64,000 bases of DNA, from the NCBI GenBank assembly GCA_002917775.1, contig KZ627159.1, positions 762,010 to 826,009 on the forward strand, in the 5' to 3' direction. This document shows positions 38,004 through 48,851 of the stretch, piece by piece (position 1 is the stretch's first letter; each line of letters starts with the position of its first letter). Source of the stretch: Glaciozyma antarctica PI12 (lineage: Eukaryota > Basidiomycota > Microbotryomycetes > Kriegeriales > Camptobasidiaceae). The notes below the pieces were generated by a model that was not told the DNA's origin, ran no database searches, and was given only the letters and a program-made list of their open reading frames with translations. The translations under genes and the position numbers were made by a program.

Positions 38004-39381
38004 CTACCCGTAATACTGCTGCTGACCCTGGTATCCACCTCCTCCTCCTCCGCCAAAGTACCCTCCCTGCCCTGCGAACCCCTGCTGCCCGCCCTGCTGC
38101 CCGTACTGTTGCTGCTGCTGCTGGGGCTGGTACCCCATCTGCGGAGGCTGCTGATATCCCGTCTGCTGAGATTGCTGGTACTGCGACGGAGGACTGAAGC
38201 CAGCCAAAATGGAATGCTTCCGCGCGTCGTCTTGTACTCGCTGGAAGTAGGCTCCGCCTAGCTGGTCGGGTTGAAGAGGCGGAGGAAATTCTGCGTCGAT
38301 CCGCGTCAGCTTCGCAAGTCTTGCGAAGGAGAAGGGGACGAACCTGGTAGCGAAGTGAGACCAGCGTTTAGCGCCTCCCTTACCCGAGCCTTGCTCGCTG
38401 CGTCCGTCGACTGTCGCCACCCGCTCTGCACCTCCGAAAGCTGAAATTTGGACGCTAGTATCGAATCTGTACATACGCGAGAGGTCAGCAAGCGCATCCC
38501 ACGACGTTCGGATTGCACGCACCGATGTGGTTGTCCGCCTCCTTTGCGAAATGGTCCACCGCTCCCGGGTCGGCTCCCTTTGACCGCACGTCCACAATCG
38601 CACGTTTCCGTCCCTCCCATGATTCCCGTAGCGACTGCAGAGGAGCGTAAGCGGTAGCTCGAATCGGGGGGAATCGAGGTCAGCTCACATCCACTCGATT
38701 CAGAAGCTGCTTCCACCTGCGTATCCAGAGATCAGCTCCCTCCTCTTATTCCCGCCGCACGAGCGAATGAACGCACGCCCAGTCATCCCAAGCCATTAGC
38801 TGCGTCTTAGCCTCTTGAACGTACGCCCTCGGATGCTGAGCATGCTGCGTCGACGTAAGGTGCGCCGGGAGCGCCTGCCCCTGTCCCGAGGAAGAAGGTG
38901 CCGATAGAGAGCTGAGATGGGAGTAGGGATCCAGATCGAGGAGGTTCGATTGGAGAGGCGCAGGTTGGTACCCAGCTCCAGGTGACGCGGGCCCTCCTCC
39001 AAATGGTCCTCCGCTGTACTGCTGTTGGAGGCCGGTGGATTGGGCAGCAAGCTGCTGGCCAAAGGAGGTTTGGGGCTGAAAGCCGGTTGGGTTGGGTTGG
39101 AGGTACTCTGGAGCGAGAGGGCGTGAGTGGGGCGAGCGGCGGAGGAGGAGCTGGGACGGACGTTGGGATTGATGGGGCTGTTGGTACTGCTGTTGATATG
39201 GCTGTTGCTGGTACTGCTGAGGTTGCTGTTGCTGATATTGCTGAGGCTGCTGCTGCTGCTGTTGCTGAGGATACTGTTGCTCTTGCTGGTTGGTCTCAGC
39301 TAGAGCCGGAAAGCGTGATTCCGCAGAACGTTGGGCGTTTGCTGAGGAAGCTGATGCGAACGGGTTGTTGGAATGCGACAT
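38004..39381 (-). CDS. Gln-rich NPF-containing protein with prion-like ends
   Basis: The N-terminus MSHSNNPFASA carries an NPF motif (EH-domain ligand) and is followed by about 60 residues dominated by Gln, Pro and Tyr, encoded by CAG/CTG-type repeats. A conserved-looking helical core follows: RAYVQEAKTQLMAWDDW, an intron, then WKQLLNRVDALQSLRESWEG, then FQLSEVQSGWRQSTDAA and YFQRVQDDARKHSILAGF. The C-terminus is again Gln/Gly/Tyr-rich, ending GYQGQQQYYG. Composition suggests a phase-separating or endocytic adaptor-type protein. Family not recognised. The start is the only ATG in frame that keeps the NPF. Confidence 0.62.
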
Positions 39382-40228
39382 CAAGACTGGTCGGCGCAGA
39401 AGACGAAGCCACGTTCGGCGAGAGGACAAGGTTCGGAGAGAGCTTCCTTGAGGCCTGACTCCAGCTGTTCACCTAGCTTGCCCTCGTTCTTTGCTCACCA
39501 CAACACTCTCAACAGCACAGTCAAGGCCAGCGTTCCTTATCTACTCTGCGTGCGCCCGGCTGCGCCCTGGAGGAGCTCTGGCGCGCCTCCAGACGCAGTC
39601 CTCTCCGTACTCACCCAAGGCTCAGCGCTGCTTCTTTCGCCAATGCCCTGCTCGTTGCTGCTCCAGCGAGTCTTATGCGTGCACGTTACAGAGGTCGTGG
39701 ATACCCTCTCAACCCACTTGTCAAACGCGGGTGGCCGAGCGAGACGCCAGCGGGGCGAAGCCCGACCTCTTCCTCCTGCGGCGCCGCCAACCGCTCTGAG
39801 CTCTCCCCCGAGTTTCGGCCAGGCTTGACGCTGCTGACGCTGCTCTCTTGCAACAGAGGAGTCAGTTTGAGACTTTTCGAGCGACTACGGCCTTCTGGTG
39901 AAGCTGCGGAGCTCTGCACCTTGCGCTCGCTTTCGCTTTCTTCCTTCTCCCTCGGAACCTGCTCCTAAGCCGCAGTGCCGCCCCAGTTCTCCTCTTCCAG
40001 TTCGCGCGACTGGTCGCTGGCTTTGACGCAGCAGACATGGCCAAACTGCTTCTCACTTCCCAAACTCGTTGCCGAGCCTCTCAACCTCTGCGACGACGCG
40101 CTCGACGAAGCCGACGACGCTCGATAAGACCAACGAACAGGTGTCTTCCAGAAAACAGAAAAGAGGAATAAGGGAAAAGGGCGAGGGGTATACAACTGTA
40201 ACAATCGAAAACGGTGATGCACAACGAA
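39382..40228. other. Intergenic upstream of the Gln-rich gene
   Basis: About 850 bases between two minus-strand genes. Several open frames exist but none has protein-like composition or splice context. No tRNA-like fold or repeat was identified. Confidence 0.45.
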
Positions 40229-42322
40229 CTACCTCGTCCCTCCAACCGCCCTACTGCTCCCCTCTCCCTGTGCTCCGCTCCCCGCTCCCCTCGCCCCTCC
40301 TCCAAGCCACCCAAACCAACCCGCGTTACTCTCCGCACCATCCTCGCTCGCAGCTTCGTACCCTCCGACACTGAAGCCCGACCCATTTTGAAACTGTGTG
40401 AATCCGGGCGGGGCGTGTGCGCGCGACGAGGGGGAGGAGAAGGCGTCTTCGAGGACGGCTTCGGCGACGCCGGGAGCGTACATCTGCGTCAAGGGTCAGC
40501 GAGGTTGGGAAGGCGGAGACGGTGTACGCACGTTCGGGTCGACAGGATGGTACGCAGGCGGCGAGCGCGCACCTCCTGCGACGGTGACGACCGCCCGCTC
40601 CTCCTCGCTGATACTCCCGCTCCCACTCCCACTACTCGTACTCCGCCGTTCCTCCTCCTCCTCATCACTCCCCACCTGCTGCGGAAACCGATGCAAGCTC
40701 TGCAGCGAGATATCGAGCAACCCAGGCGTAGGAGGGTTCAGAACGTCGTCCCTGTCGCTCAAGCTATCGAGACTTCCTTCGATGGCAGAGGTGGAAGATC
40801 GGGCGGAGAGGGACGAGGCATGGCGGGAATGCCGGAGAGGGGAGGGGCGGACCGGCTGGGTGGTGGTGGGGGAGGAAAGGGCTGAGGCGGCGCCGGCGTG
40901 GCTTGAGGGGTGGGAAGGGTGTGCGGCCGGTGGTCGACGGTGTCGGTGACGATCTGCGCCGCGGGAGGTGCGTGGGAGGTGGTGGCGGGGGCAGGAGCTG
41001 AGGAACCGGCGCTCTCGAGGAGGATACTCCCTCGCTCGGAGCCGTACGCGGGAGGAGGAGCGAGGGTACCCATCATCGGTGCGAGCCCCCACTTTTTTAC
41101 GTTCGCCTCGATAAATACGAAGCCTGCTTGGCCGAGGTTGACGTGTACCGTGCAGGCCGAGTTGGCGCCAACGGTGGGGAAGAGGTTGTGCTTGTTCATC
41201 CCGACGTAGGCGTCCTCGAGCTTCTTGCCGTTGCGAGTGAAGAAGACGGTGCCGGTGCGAGGGCGGTAACCGACGCCGAGGACGTCGCCTTCGGTGAGAG
41301 GAGGGCCGTAGGATTGTCCGGTGAAGGGGTACGAGTGCGACTTGAAGCCGTCCGAGGAGAAGTAGCCGACCGAGTACTTGTTCCATCCTGCACGTCGCAA
41401 GTTCGAGTGAGCTATCGCGCCAGAGCTGTCCTGAGGGAGAGAACGCACCTGGCAGCCGGAAGCTTGGAAAGGGCTTGGTCGCCAGTCCGATCGCTACCGT
41501 CGTTCCCTCGGGCTTCTCAAACATCTTGCACTCCCAGTAGTAGACCTCGTTGAGCTTGGGTAAGGGTAGGTTGCTCTGAACGCAGCATCCTCCTCCCTCC
41601 TCCTCGGCCATCCCAACGCCATCCGCGAGGAAGGTGATCTCCGTTCGCGACTGGACGATCAACGCTGGATTCGACTCGTAGTCGGGTTCGAAGGACCATG
41701 CGCTGACGCCCTTTTCTTGGATCGAGAGGAACTGGGAGAGGGTGATGTCGGTAGGATGGGAGTTGGGCGGGTACTGCGATTGCCAGACTGGAAGCAGGCA
41801 CGTTAGCTCCTCCCCCCAATCCTGAACTCGTGAACGCACCTTTCGCCCGCATGTAGCCGATCTTGGTCGCCTCTCCTGCCTGCTCCAGCCACCGCTGCTC
41901 CACGCCGGCCAGTCCACCTTCGCCGTCGATCTCGTCCTCCCGCTCGAGGTTGGTCGGCCCGCCGTCGTCCCGAAGAGAGATTCCGCGATTCCGTCGTAGG
42001 AGGATAAGGAAGACGAGGAAGAGGAGGAGAAGGAAGAGGAGCGTGGTGAGGAGGATCAACAGGGGCAAGAGGAGGGCGAGCGTCTAGAGGAGGATCGGTC
42101 AAGTCAGCTCAGCGTTCCCTCCAGCGCCCAAGCAACACTCACCTCGTCCGAGTCTTGCCCTGGGTTCCGTGGCGGTCCGCCTTCGATGGGAGTAGGAATC
42201 GCCGTGGGGTATGTCGGCCAGTGGCTTGGGTACGAGGAATCAGGAAGGTCGTCCTCGTTCCCGTCGATGCCGGTGAGTCGAAGCACATCCTGGATCGCAA
42301 GCCGCGCTGCTTCTGCGCGCAT
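40229..42322 (-). CDS. SSH4: SPRY-domain membrane adaptor, SSH4/EAR1-like
   Basis: A type I or N-out single-pass protein that recruits Rsp5 ubiquitin ligase to endosomal/vacuolar cargo. Seen: a short lumenal N-terminus (TGIDGNEDDLPDSS), one long helix (LLLPLLILLTTLLFLLLLFLV), the linker EQRWLEQAGEATKIGYMRAK, an SPRY/B30.2 domain (VSAWSFEPDYESNPALIV, YYWECKMFEKPEGTTVAIGLATKPFPSFRLPG, NKYSVGYFSSDGFKSHSYPF, GDVLGVGYRPRTGTVFFTRNGKKLEDAYVG), and PY-type motifs for Rsp5 (APPPAYGSE and SPPAYHPV). The C-terminus ends GSSRAVGGTR. The Pro-rich linker changes frame near 40800-40870; a weak GTCACC...CCCAG intron or a 1-nt difference would explain it. The start is the first in-frame ATG; the frame is open further upstream. 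Confidence 0.8.
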
Positions 42323-42791
42323 CCCTGCCACGTCTGCGAGAGAGGGCGGGGTAGGAGCTGCCTGCGTGCGGACCGGTGGCTGGAGGTCTAAGGAGGCCGG
42401 TGGAGAGGGAGGGGTTCCTGGCGAGGGCGAGCTCGCTGTTGGCTCGTTGAGGGACGCTCTGGTGGTGCTGGCTGAGGTCGTCGAAGGCGCTGAAGGCAGG
42501 AGACGACCGAGCCAACAAAGAACTGAATTGATCCGAGGGTCGAGTACTCGCAGGGACCTAGGACTGCTTCCTCATTTCTCAGTCTCTTCTTGCGCCGATT
42601 TGCCCAGCTATAGAAACAGTATACGGCGTCCAGATCTGCAAGTTTTAGAAGAAACGAGTCACAGGAACGTCCTCAACGAATTGACGGAGTTTGGCAACGC
42701 GGAGTGCCCTCTGTCATCGTTGCCGCCCTTGCTCCTCTCCTCTCCCCCTCACCTCGAAACCAGCTCACGACCTCCTCGACTCGAATCGATA
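42323..42791. other. Divergent intergenic region
   Basis: About 470 bases between SSH4 (minus) and the protease gene (plus). The part next to SSH4 remains open in its frame with Ser/Pro/Thr-rich sequence but lacks an ATG. Presumed shared promoter. Confidence 0.45.
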
Positions 42792-44236
42792 ATGAGCTTC
42801 CTTCGACCACAGCAACTCCAGCGCCTCGCAAGGCGTATCCATTCAGCGTCCCCACTCTCGGCTCGTCTGGTCGATTCGTCCACCTCTCTCACGCGAGGAC
42901 CAGAGCAGCTCCCGCCCTCCCCTCCTCGCCCTCTCCGCCCCTCTCAATCCCTCGCACCAGAAGTCCCTCACGCCACCAACTCCCTCCTCGACGAGGTCCG
43001 CTTCGGCGATTCCAGCACGCGACAGGACCTCGGGTCGATCGTCGCGCTTGACTTGTTCCTCCTCAGGGCGTTGGCGCAGCTGGAGGGAGGCGAGATGGAT
43101 CTTGGCTCGATGCTCAAGGAGATGAGGGCGAAGGAAGGGCTGGTACTGGATTCGGAGCTCGAGAACGAATCGCGACCAGGGGACGACCGCCGAGTGTGTG
43201 CTGGAGTTGGGGAGGAGGAGCTGATGAGGGAGGGAGAGCAGGATGGGATTGTCGTGGTGGCTCATGTGCTTGGAGGAGAAGACCCTCGCGTATCCGTTTG
43301 CTCTGGCTTCAAGGTCGGGGAGACTAAGCCTGGCGAGGGCGATGCCATCCTGACCTGTGCTCACACGCTGCAAGCCGTACGTCCTTCCTCATTTGAATGC
43401 AAGTAATTCTCTTAACCTTGACTCGCAGATGGCGCCCTACATCCCCCCACCCTCGACCAAATCCGCCACCTTCATCCTCACCTCAACCGGCCACATCTTC
43501 CCCGTCCTCTCCCTCTCCTCCTCCCTCCCCTCCTCGGATCTTCTCCTCCTCAAACTATCCCCAACCCCCCTCCGCGACCCCTCTTTCTCCGCCTCCCCCC
43601 TCCGACCCAATTCCACCTCCCCTCCTCGCCCGTCGCGCCCGATCCCAAAGCTGCGAAGTCTGCCGATGAGCCCGTACCCTGCGTTCCTGGGGTCGAGGAT
43701 TGCGAGCTTCGTGTACAGGCATCCGATGGCGCAGAGGGATGGAGTGAAGAAGAGGGATTGGGCGGCGGGCAGGATCGTAGAGTACAAGGATGCGATCGGG
43801 CGAGTAGCGGTGGTGCGGATTCCCTTATTAATTTCACTGGGACGTACTGACGATAGGAGAACGCAGGCTGGAACGTACGACGACCTCTGTGCGTCTTTCC
43901 TCTCTGTGCTGGGAATCTCGCTAACCTCGTTCGCGTAGCCTCCGTATCCATCACCACCATCCCTACACCCGGCTCCTCTGGCGGCCCTATCGTCGACCTC
44001 GATACCGGCGCCGTAGTTGGCATCGTTCGTGGGAGTACGAACAGTTACGGCGATCGTGGCGTGCGCGGGTTCGGAACTCCGGCGGAAAAGGTGTTTGAGG
44101 TATGTGTTTTTGTGCTCGCGTGCGAGGATGAAGCTGAGACGGTGCGCAGATGTTCAAGCTTCCGGGGTTTACGGCGAAGCGAGGGGTGAGAGCTAAGGTG
44201 GAGAAGAAACAAGAGGGGAGGACGAAGAGGAACTGA
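42792..44236 (+). CDS. Trypsin-like serine protease, probably mitochondrial or secreted
   Basis: A chymotrypsin-fold protease with the catalytic triad in order: His in GDAILTCAHTLQ, Asp in SSDLLLLKLS, Ser in TPGSSGGPIVDLDTG followed by AVVGIVRGS. The N-terminus MSFLRPQQLQRLARRIHSASPLSARL is an Arg-rich amphipathic presequence of mitochondrial type. Introns lie after HTLQA, near GRVA, after TYDDL, and before the short last exon, which encodes FKLPGFTAKRG and ends KRN. A helical region (LLDEVRFGDS... and MDLGSMLKEMRAKEG) precedes the protease domain and may be regulatory. The length, near 400 residues, suits HtrA/trypsin_2-like fungal enzymes, but no PDZ domain is seen. Confidence 0.78.
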
Positions 44237-44383
44237 GGAGGCTGCGGTGTAGTCGTGCTTGTCGATGTAAATAGTGTTCGCTTTGCAGTTCCCCTCGCTC
44301 GATACACCTGCTTTGCGCACTCAGTCAGCTCAATCATCATCTCCTCGACGAACCCGTCTCACCTCAGCCCCTCCCCTCCCTCG

Positions 44384-45490
44384 CTACTCCTCCCGCGGTA
44401 CCCAAATCCAACTCGCCGCCAGCACAATCCTCAACCCCACTCCCACCGCCAACGCTCCCTGTGCCCCCACAAGATCCAGCACCGCTCTCCCCACCACCGC
44501 TCCAAAGAACAGCAGCAGCGCCGCACCGAGTTTATGGTCCCGCGTCGCGACGCGTCGAGGGGCGCACAGGAGGGGGTCGTTGATGATTTCGACCCAGACG
44601 GTGGTGAGGACTATGCCGGTGGTGAAGTTTGTGTTGAGGCGCTTTTTGCGGGGGGAGCGAAGGGGTTAGCGAGAGCGGAGAGGCGCGGGGAGGGAGATTC
44701 TCACGTGTGCGATGATGCCCTGTTGAACGCGACGGTCAGAAACTGGGAAGGAGAGGAGCGGGAAGAGGCGTTACCTGAAGTCCCAGACTTGCTGAAGCGA
44801 AACCTAGCGCTGCGAACGCCTTCGGGCTAGTCCAGGAAGGCCCCGTTCTCGACCTGGTGGCGACATCAGTTTCGTCACCAGCTCTCATCTCGTTATAATC
44901 ACTCACGCGGCATAAGAGCTCTCGCCTGAGCTGTAAATCAGCACGGCCGCTGCGGCCAAAAACAGTGACTGCACAAACGACGCGCTGACGAGCCACTTGC
45001 GCGTCTTGGGTCCCATCCTGTCGCCAATTCGACCGAGGGATGCGCCGAGGATGAAGGTGATGAGTGAGCATAGGGCTTGCTGATCTTGCTTCTCAAAGCT
45101 GTAGGTTCGTTGCGGGACTGGAGCAAAGTTGCGTGCGACGGCGAGACCAAGTTGGGCGACACCTCCGCTGTGATGCAGCTTAGCGAAGGCCACGTAGAAC
45201 AAAACCAGAACGTACGATTGGAACCCGCACCAAATATAACAGGCAGTGAAGGGGATAACGCTCGTGAAGCCTGCCAGCTCGCGGTGGGGAAGCGTCAGCG
45301 ACGGCGCTGTCGTCTGTGAGCCAGAAGAGCTTACGAAACAGACAAAGAGGAGACTTGCTGTTGCCTGGGACGGGTCTATCTCCTCAGCAAGCAGCTTGCC
45401 AACCTTTTTCCGGCGAGAGAGCGGGTCGCGTGTTGAGGGCAGGCTGGTCGGAAGCGAGGCCGACCACCACCCCCCCCTGTGTGGTCCCAT
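44384..45490 (-). CDS. DUF1275 (YoaK-type) membrane protein
   Basis: A six-to-seven-helix membrane protein of the DUF1275 family, function unknown. After the cytosolic RRKKVGKLLAEEIDPSQ comes ATASLLFVCF, joined by introns to GFTSVIPFTACYIWCGFQ and SGGVAQLGLAVARNF, which is the hallmark FxxxGFQ/TGN...QLGLA region. Further helices: ALCSLITFILGASLGRI, WLVSASFVQSLFLAAAAVLIY, AFAALGFASASLGLQ, TNFTTGIVLTTVWVEI, AALLLFFGAVVGRAVL and LRIVLAASWIWVPREE, ending at 44384. Introns carry GTACGT, GTAAGC and similar donors, and joins are in frame. Such proteins are scattered among fungi and bacteria. Confidence 0.82.
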
Positions 45491-45759
45491 TCTGAAGGAG
45501 CGCTTGGTGGGTACGTCCTGTCACGTCCTGTTAGGAGCGTTGGCGTAAAGTAGAGCAGAGGAGCGCGTTCGTACTGACGCGAGCGCGCCGTGGGGACGGG
45601 AGCAGGCGCGCGTCACGTCCAAGACGAGTTCCGCAGATCAACCATCTGGTTGAGTCGAGCGAGGAGGTCCTTCGATTAACCATATGAAGGAGAAGAAGCT
45701 TTAGCCGTCTACTGGAGTGGCAGAGGAGCGGTCTCTCCCTCGAGAGAGAGAGAGGCGCA

Positions 45760-46572
45760 ATGATTTCGTCGCTTTCGCCGAAGCTACCCCACCTCGAGCT
45801 GCTCGCGCCAGGAATCCTCTTCCTCTGCTCTGGACCACACGCGATGCTTTCAAGGCTCAGACCAAGCCTATCCCAACTCGCCTGCCGCGAACACGCCCTA
45901 AGGATCCTCCCACCGCACCACCAGAGCTCCTCGAAACGGACCCCGCACGCTCCTCCCAAGCCTCCCAAGCCGCCCAAGGAGCACACGAACTTCCTGAACG
46001 AGCTCATCCCGCACAACACGATCACCCTCTTCGACCCACTCACTCGCGAGCTCTCCCCTCCCACTCCTCTCCTCGACGCACTCCGCGGTCTCGACCGAAG
46101 TCGGTACGAGATCCTCCTCCTCGACGGAGCGCACCGGCCTGCGATATGCCGTATCAGGGACGTCAAACTCGGATATACGAAGCATTTGGAGAAGCTGAAG
46201 GAGAAGGGAACGTTTGGAGGGCACAAGGGGAAGGAGAATGCCGATTGGAGGGCGTTGGTCAAGGCTCCTGCGGTGGAGGAGGATGAGGAACCTCCTGCGG
46301 CGTTTAACGAGACCTTTATCGCCTTCGATGCGAGGGATTAGGAGTTGGGGAAGCTCTTGGAGTCGACGAGGAAGCGGTTGGCGAATGGAGGAGGGATGAA
46401 GGTTGTCGTCGTTGGAGGGGGAGGTAGCTCGCGAGTGAAGGAGACGATCGATAAGGTCAAGGGGATCTTGAAGGCGGAGAATTTGGTGGAGACGACGACG
46501 AAGATCAAGGGGGAGAGCTCCTGGACTAGGCGGACGACGCTGAAGTATCTCGGGCGCGAGGCAAGGCGATGA
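45760..46572 (+). CDS. AIM23: Mitochondrial translation initiation factor IF3, interrupted by TAG
   Basis: An intronless frame. MLSRLRPSLSQLACREHALRI (ATG at 45844, or from 45760) is a mitochondrial presequence. The IF3 N-domain follows: NFLNELIPHNTITLFDP...LLDALRGLDRSRYEILLLDG...AICRIRDVKLGYTKHLEKLK. The C-domain starts ETFIAFDARD and is cut by TAG at 46339-46341; the same frame goes on without further stops as ELGKLLESTRKRLANGGGM, KVVVVGGGG, VKETIDKVKGILKAEN and EARR to 46572, matching the alpha-beta-alpha order of IF3-C. Stopping at the TAG would remove most of the ribosome-binding domain. Cause unknown (see findings). The symbol is by analogy to yeast mitochondrial IF3. Confidence 0.8.
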
Positions 46573-46886
46573 GGTACGCTCGGTCGAGGTAAAGCTTGCG
46601 ATGACTGTCGGGCTTATTCGATACCTGCAGGAGTTTTTCTTTGCGGTAGTTAGTGCGGCGGTAGCGAAGCTTTGTTGATGGTGCGAGATTTTCTCTTCGC
46701 ATTCCGCATCCGAGCTGACGTCCTTTCTCACCAGTAAATGATTGTTGCTCTCGGGCTTTTCTCTGCCATGTGAACAGCATTCCTGCGCGTTCCTGCTTCT
46801 ACCTCTGGCCGAGTTCCCGCTCATCCGAGTTCCAGCTCTGCTCCTCTCGGAAATCCAGCTCTGCTCCGCTCCATTCCAGCTTCCCG
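46573..46886. other. Convergent intergenic region
   Basis: About 310 bases between the IF3 gene and the end of the hydrolase gene; 3' flanks only. Confidence 0.5.
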
Positions 46887-48171
46887 CTATGCACACACCC
46901 GCTTGATAAACGCGTACATCCTCACCATCTCCTCCTCGGCAGCAAAATCGAAAAGGTGGTTCAACCCTTCGCGAACTTCGAACTCGACTTCCGACGCCGT
47001 CGCTTTGAGCGCGTTGACGACGTCGACAGCTTGCTGAAATGGGACTTTGTCGTCAGTGCTGTGAAATCGAATCAGTCTCATGATTCAGCGGGAGGTGGTG
47101 CGGAGGAAGCGAACGGAGGAGGAGAGGAGAGAGGGAGGAGGAGGCGAGAGGGAGAACGTACGTTCCGTGAATGATGAACGTTGGTGGCGCCGTGAACGCT
47201 CCCGAAGCGAGAGATGGGGCAACGCTGAAATATTTGGGGTGGATTCCTGTGCCGTCCAGAAGGAGAGAGGAGAGGATGCCCCTGCGAAGGCGTTAGATTC
47301 GCGCCAACGAGCGCGGAGAGTGCGAAGGCGTACTCTTGGACCTGCGGGTGACTAGGATGAGCAGAGACGAGACTGAGATCGAAGAAACGTACCATGTAGG
47401 TGTAGAAAAGGCCTCGAATACCACCAGCGGGTGATTCACTGGTGACTGCCGTAGAGGGATCCAGGAACTCGGCCAGCTCGCTCTTCTCAATTACTCGAGG
47501 AAAGTACGATGCCGCTGCTCAAGTAAATCAGTTTCTCGAATCGGACACTTTAAAAGAACTCACGCCTCTGCACCGTGTGCCAGAACGGATCCTCCAAGTC
47601 GCTGATGGGGTAGATCGCACAAATCGCAAGCGGCTGCTCGGGTACCTTAAGTCCACACGCCTCAAACCCCACCCCCGTTCCAGCCAACAGCGCCAGCCAG
47701 CCTCCCGCCGATCCACCACTAACAACGATCTTCGTCGCGTCCGCGCAGCCCCCCGTCGCACGCTGGAAGGAGGGGGAGCGGACGAACGCCATGAGCGAGG
47801 CGAGGTCGGCTAGAATTCCAGGAAGACACGTTTGGGGAGCGAGGCGGTAGTCGGCGGAGATAATGCAGAGGTTGTGTGCGGTGGAGGCGGAGAGGAGGTG
47901 CGGAGGCATGGCTGTTCCGTCGGTCGGATTAGTTGCTGACTGATTGAGGGGGGGAGACGCTCACTCTTGCGAGTGCCTTGGAGAAGGCCTGCGAGGGAGT
48001 CAGCCAGGAAGAAAGACAGCGCTCGAGGAGAGGACGTACCGCCGCCGTGCCACCAGATGAGGATGGGAGCAGGAGAGGAGGGAGAGGCGTTGAGGAGTTG
48101 AGGCAGTAGTCCAGTGAGATGTCGAGACCGTTCACGGTGGAGAAGGCGAGCGATTTGAACGCGCAGGACAT
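46887..48171 (-). CDS. Alpha/beta-hydrolase (esterase/lipase family)
   Basis: The N-terminus MSCAFKSLAFSTVNGLDISLDYCL is a typical beta-strand start. The oxyanion-hole motif ILIWWHGG is next, then NLCIISADYRLAPQT, the nucleophile elbow VSGGSAGGWLALLAG, AICAIYPISDLEDPFW, the acid region FIIHGT...STDDKVPFQQ and the His in EGLNHLFDF; the protein ends FIKRVCA. This is the set expected for an hormone-sensitive-lipase-like or carboxylesterase-type enzyme; the substrate is unknown. Between LDYCL and ASPSSPAPILIWW the reading frame shifts by one base, and no GT...AG intron is available there, so the locus as given is disrupted near 48090-48115. Other joins are regular. Confidence 0.75.
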
Positions 48172-48851
48172 GCTTCAGACGTGGCTGAGGCAGCGGAGCA
48201 GACGAGGAGGTGAGGAGAGACTCGAGAGCTGCAGTCGGCTGAAATATCTCGGCTGAGCCTGTGAAGGCGCTGCCCCCCTTTGGAAGTCTCTGGTCGTCTT
48301 CCGCCGCTCCTAATTGTGACATTCAGGAGCAGAAGGAGGCTTGGAGCAGGGACGGAGCGAAGCAGGACGGTCGCGCTTCATCGAGTGACGTGTCACCTCA
48401 GGCTGTGTGCTCTTGAGCTGCCACCCCGTCTAAAGATCAGCGCTCGATAACTGATTCGTACCTTAGTTCTGAGATTTTGAGAGACGTAGAGACCAGGAGG
48501 CTTTGCCCAGGGACCAGTGTTCCCTCCACAACGCGATGGAGGAGGAGAAGATCGCGACGTTGGAGGGAGACCGAGCTGACGGTGAGTTGGCTTCTTCACG
48601 GGGAGAGAGAGCGATAGAGCCTTTTAATAATGCAAGAGGGACTGTCGAGCTACAGCGAGAGGTAATTCGCGGGAGCGAGCAGCGCCAGGTCGTGCGAAGG
48701 TCGGTTGCGAAGGCGCTTTCCTTTCTCCCTCGCTTCTCCTCTACCCCGCGGAGGGCTGTCCAGATGTAAAAGTTCTTTACACACATCACATCTTCCCACC
48801 CAAACCAAAGCTCCCTCGAACGTCCCGCACCAAGCACCAATCAAATCCAAC
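48172..48851. other. Intergenic upstream of the hydrolase gene
   Basis: About 680 bases between two minus-strand genes. It holds the presumed hydrolase promoter and the MFS 3' flank. Open frames here have no recognisable protein character. Confidence 0.45.

Noticed and set aside
41803-42102. Pro/Arg-rich minus-strand frames near the SSH4 start as a separate gene
   Set aside because: They overlap the membrane helix exon of SSH4 in another frame and have no start context.
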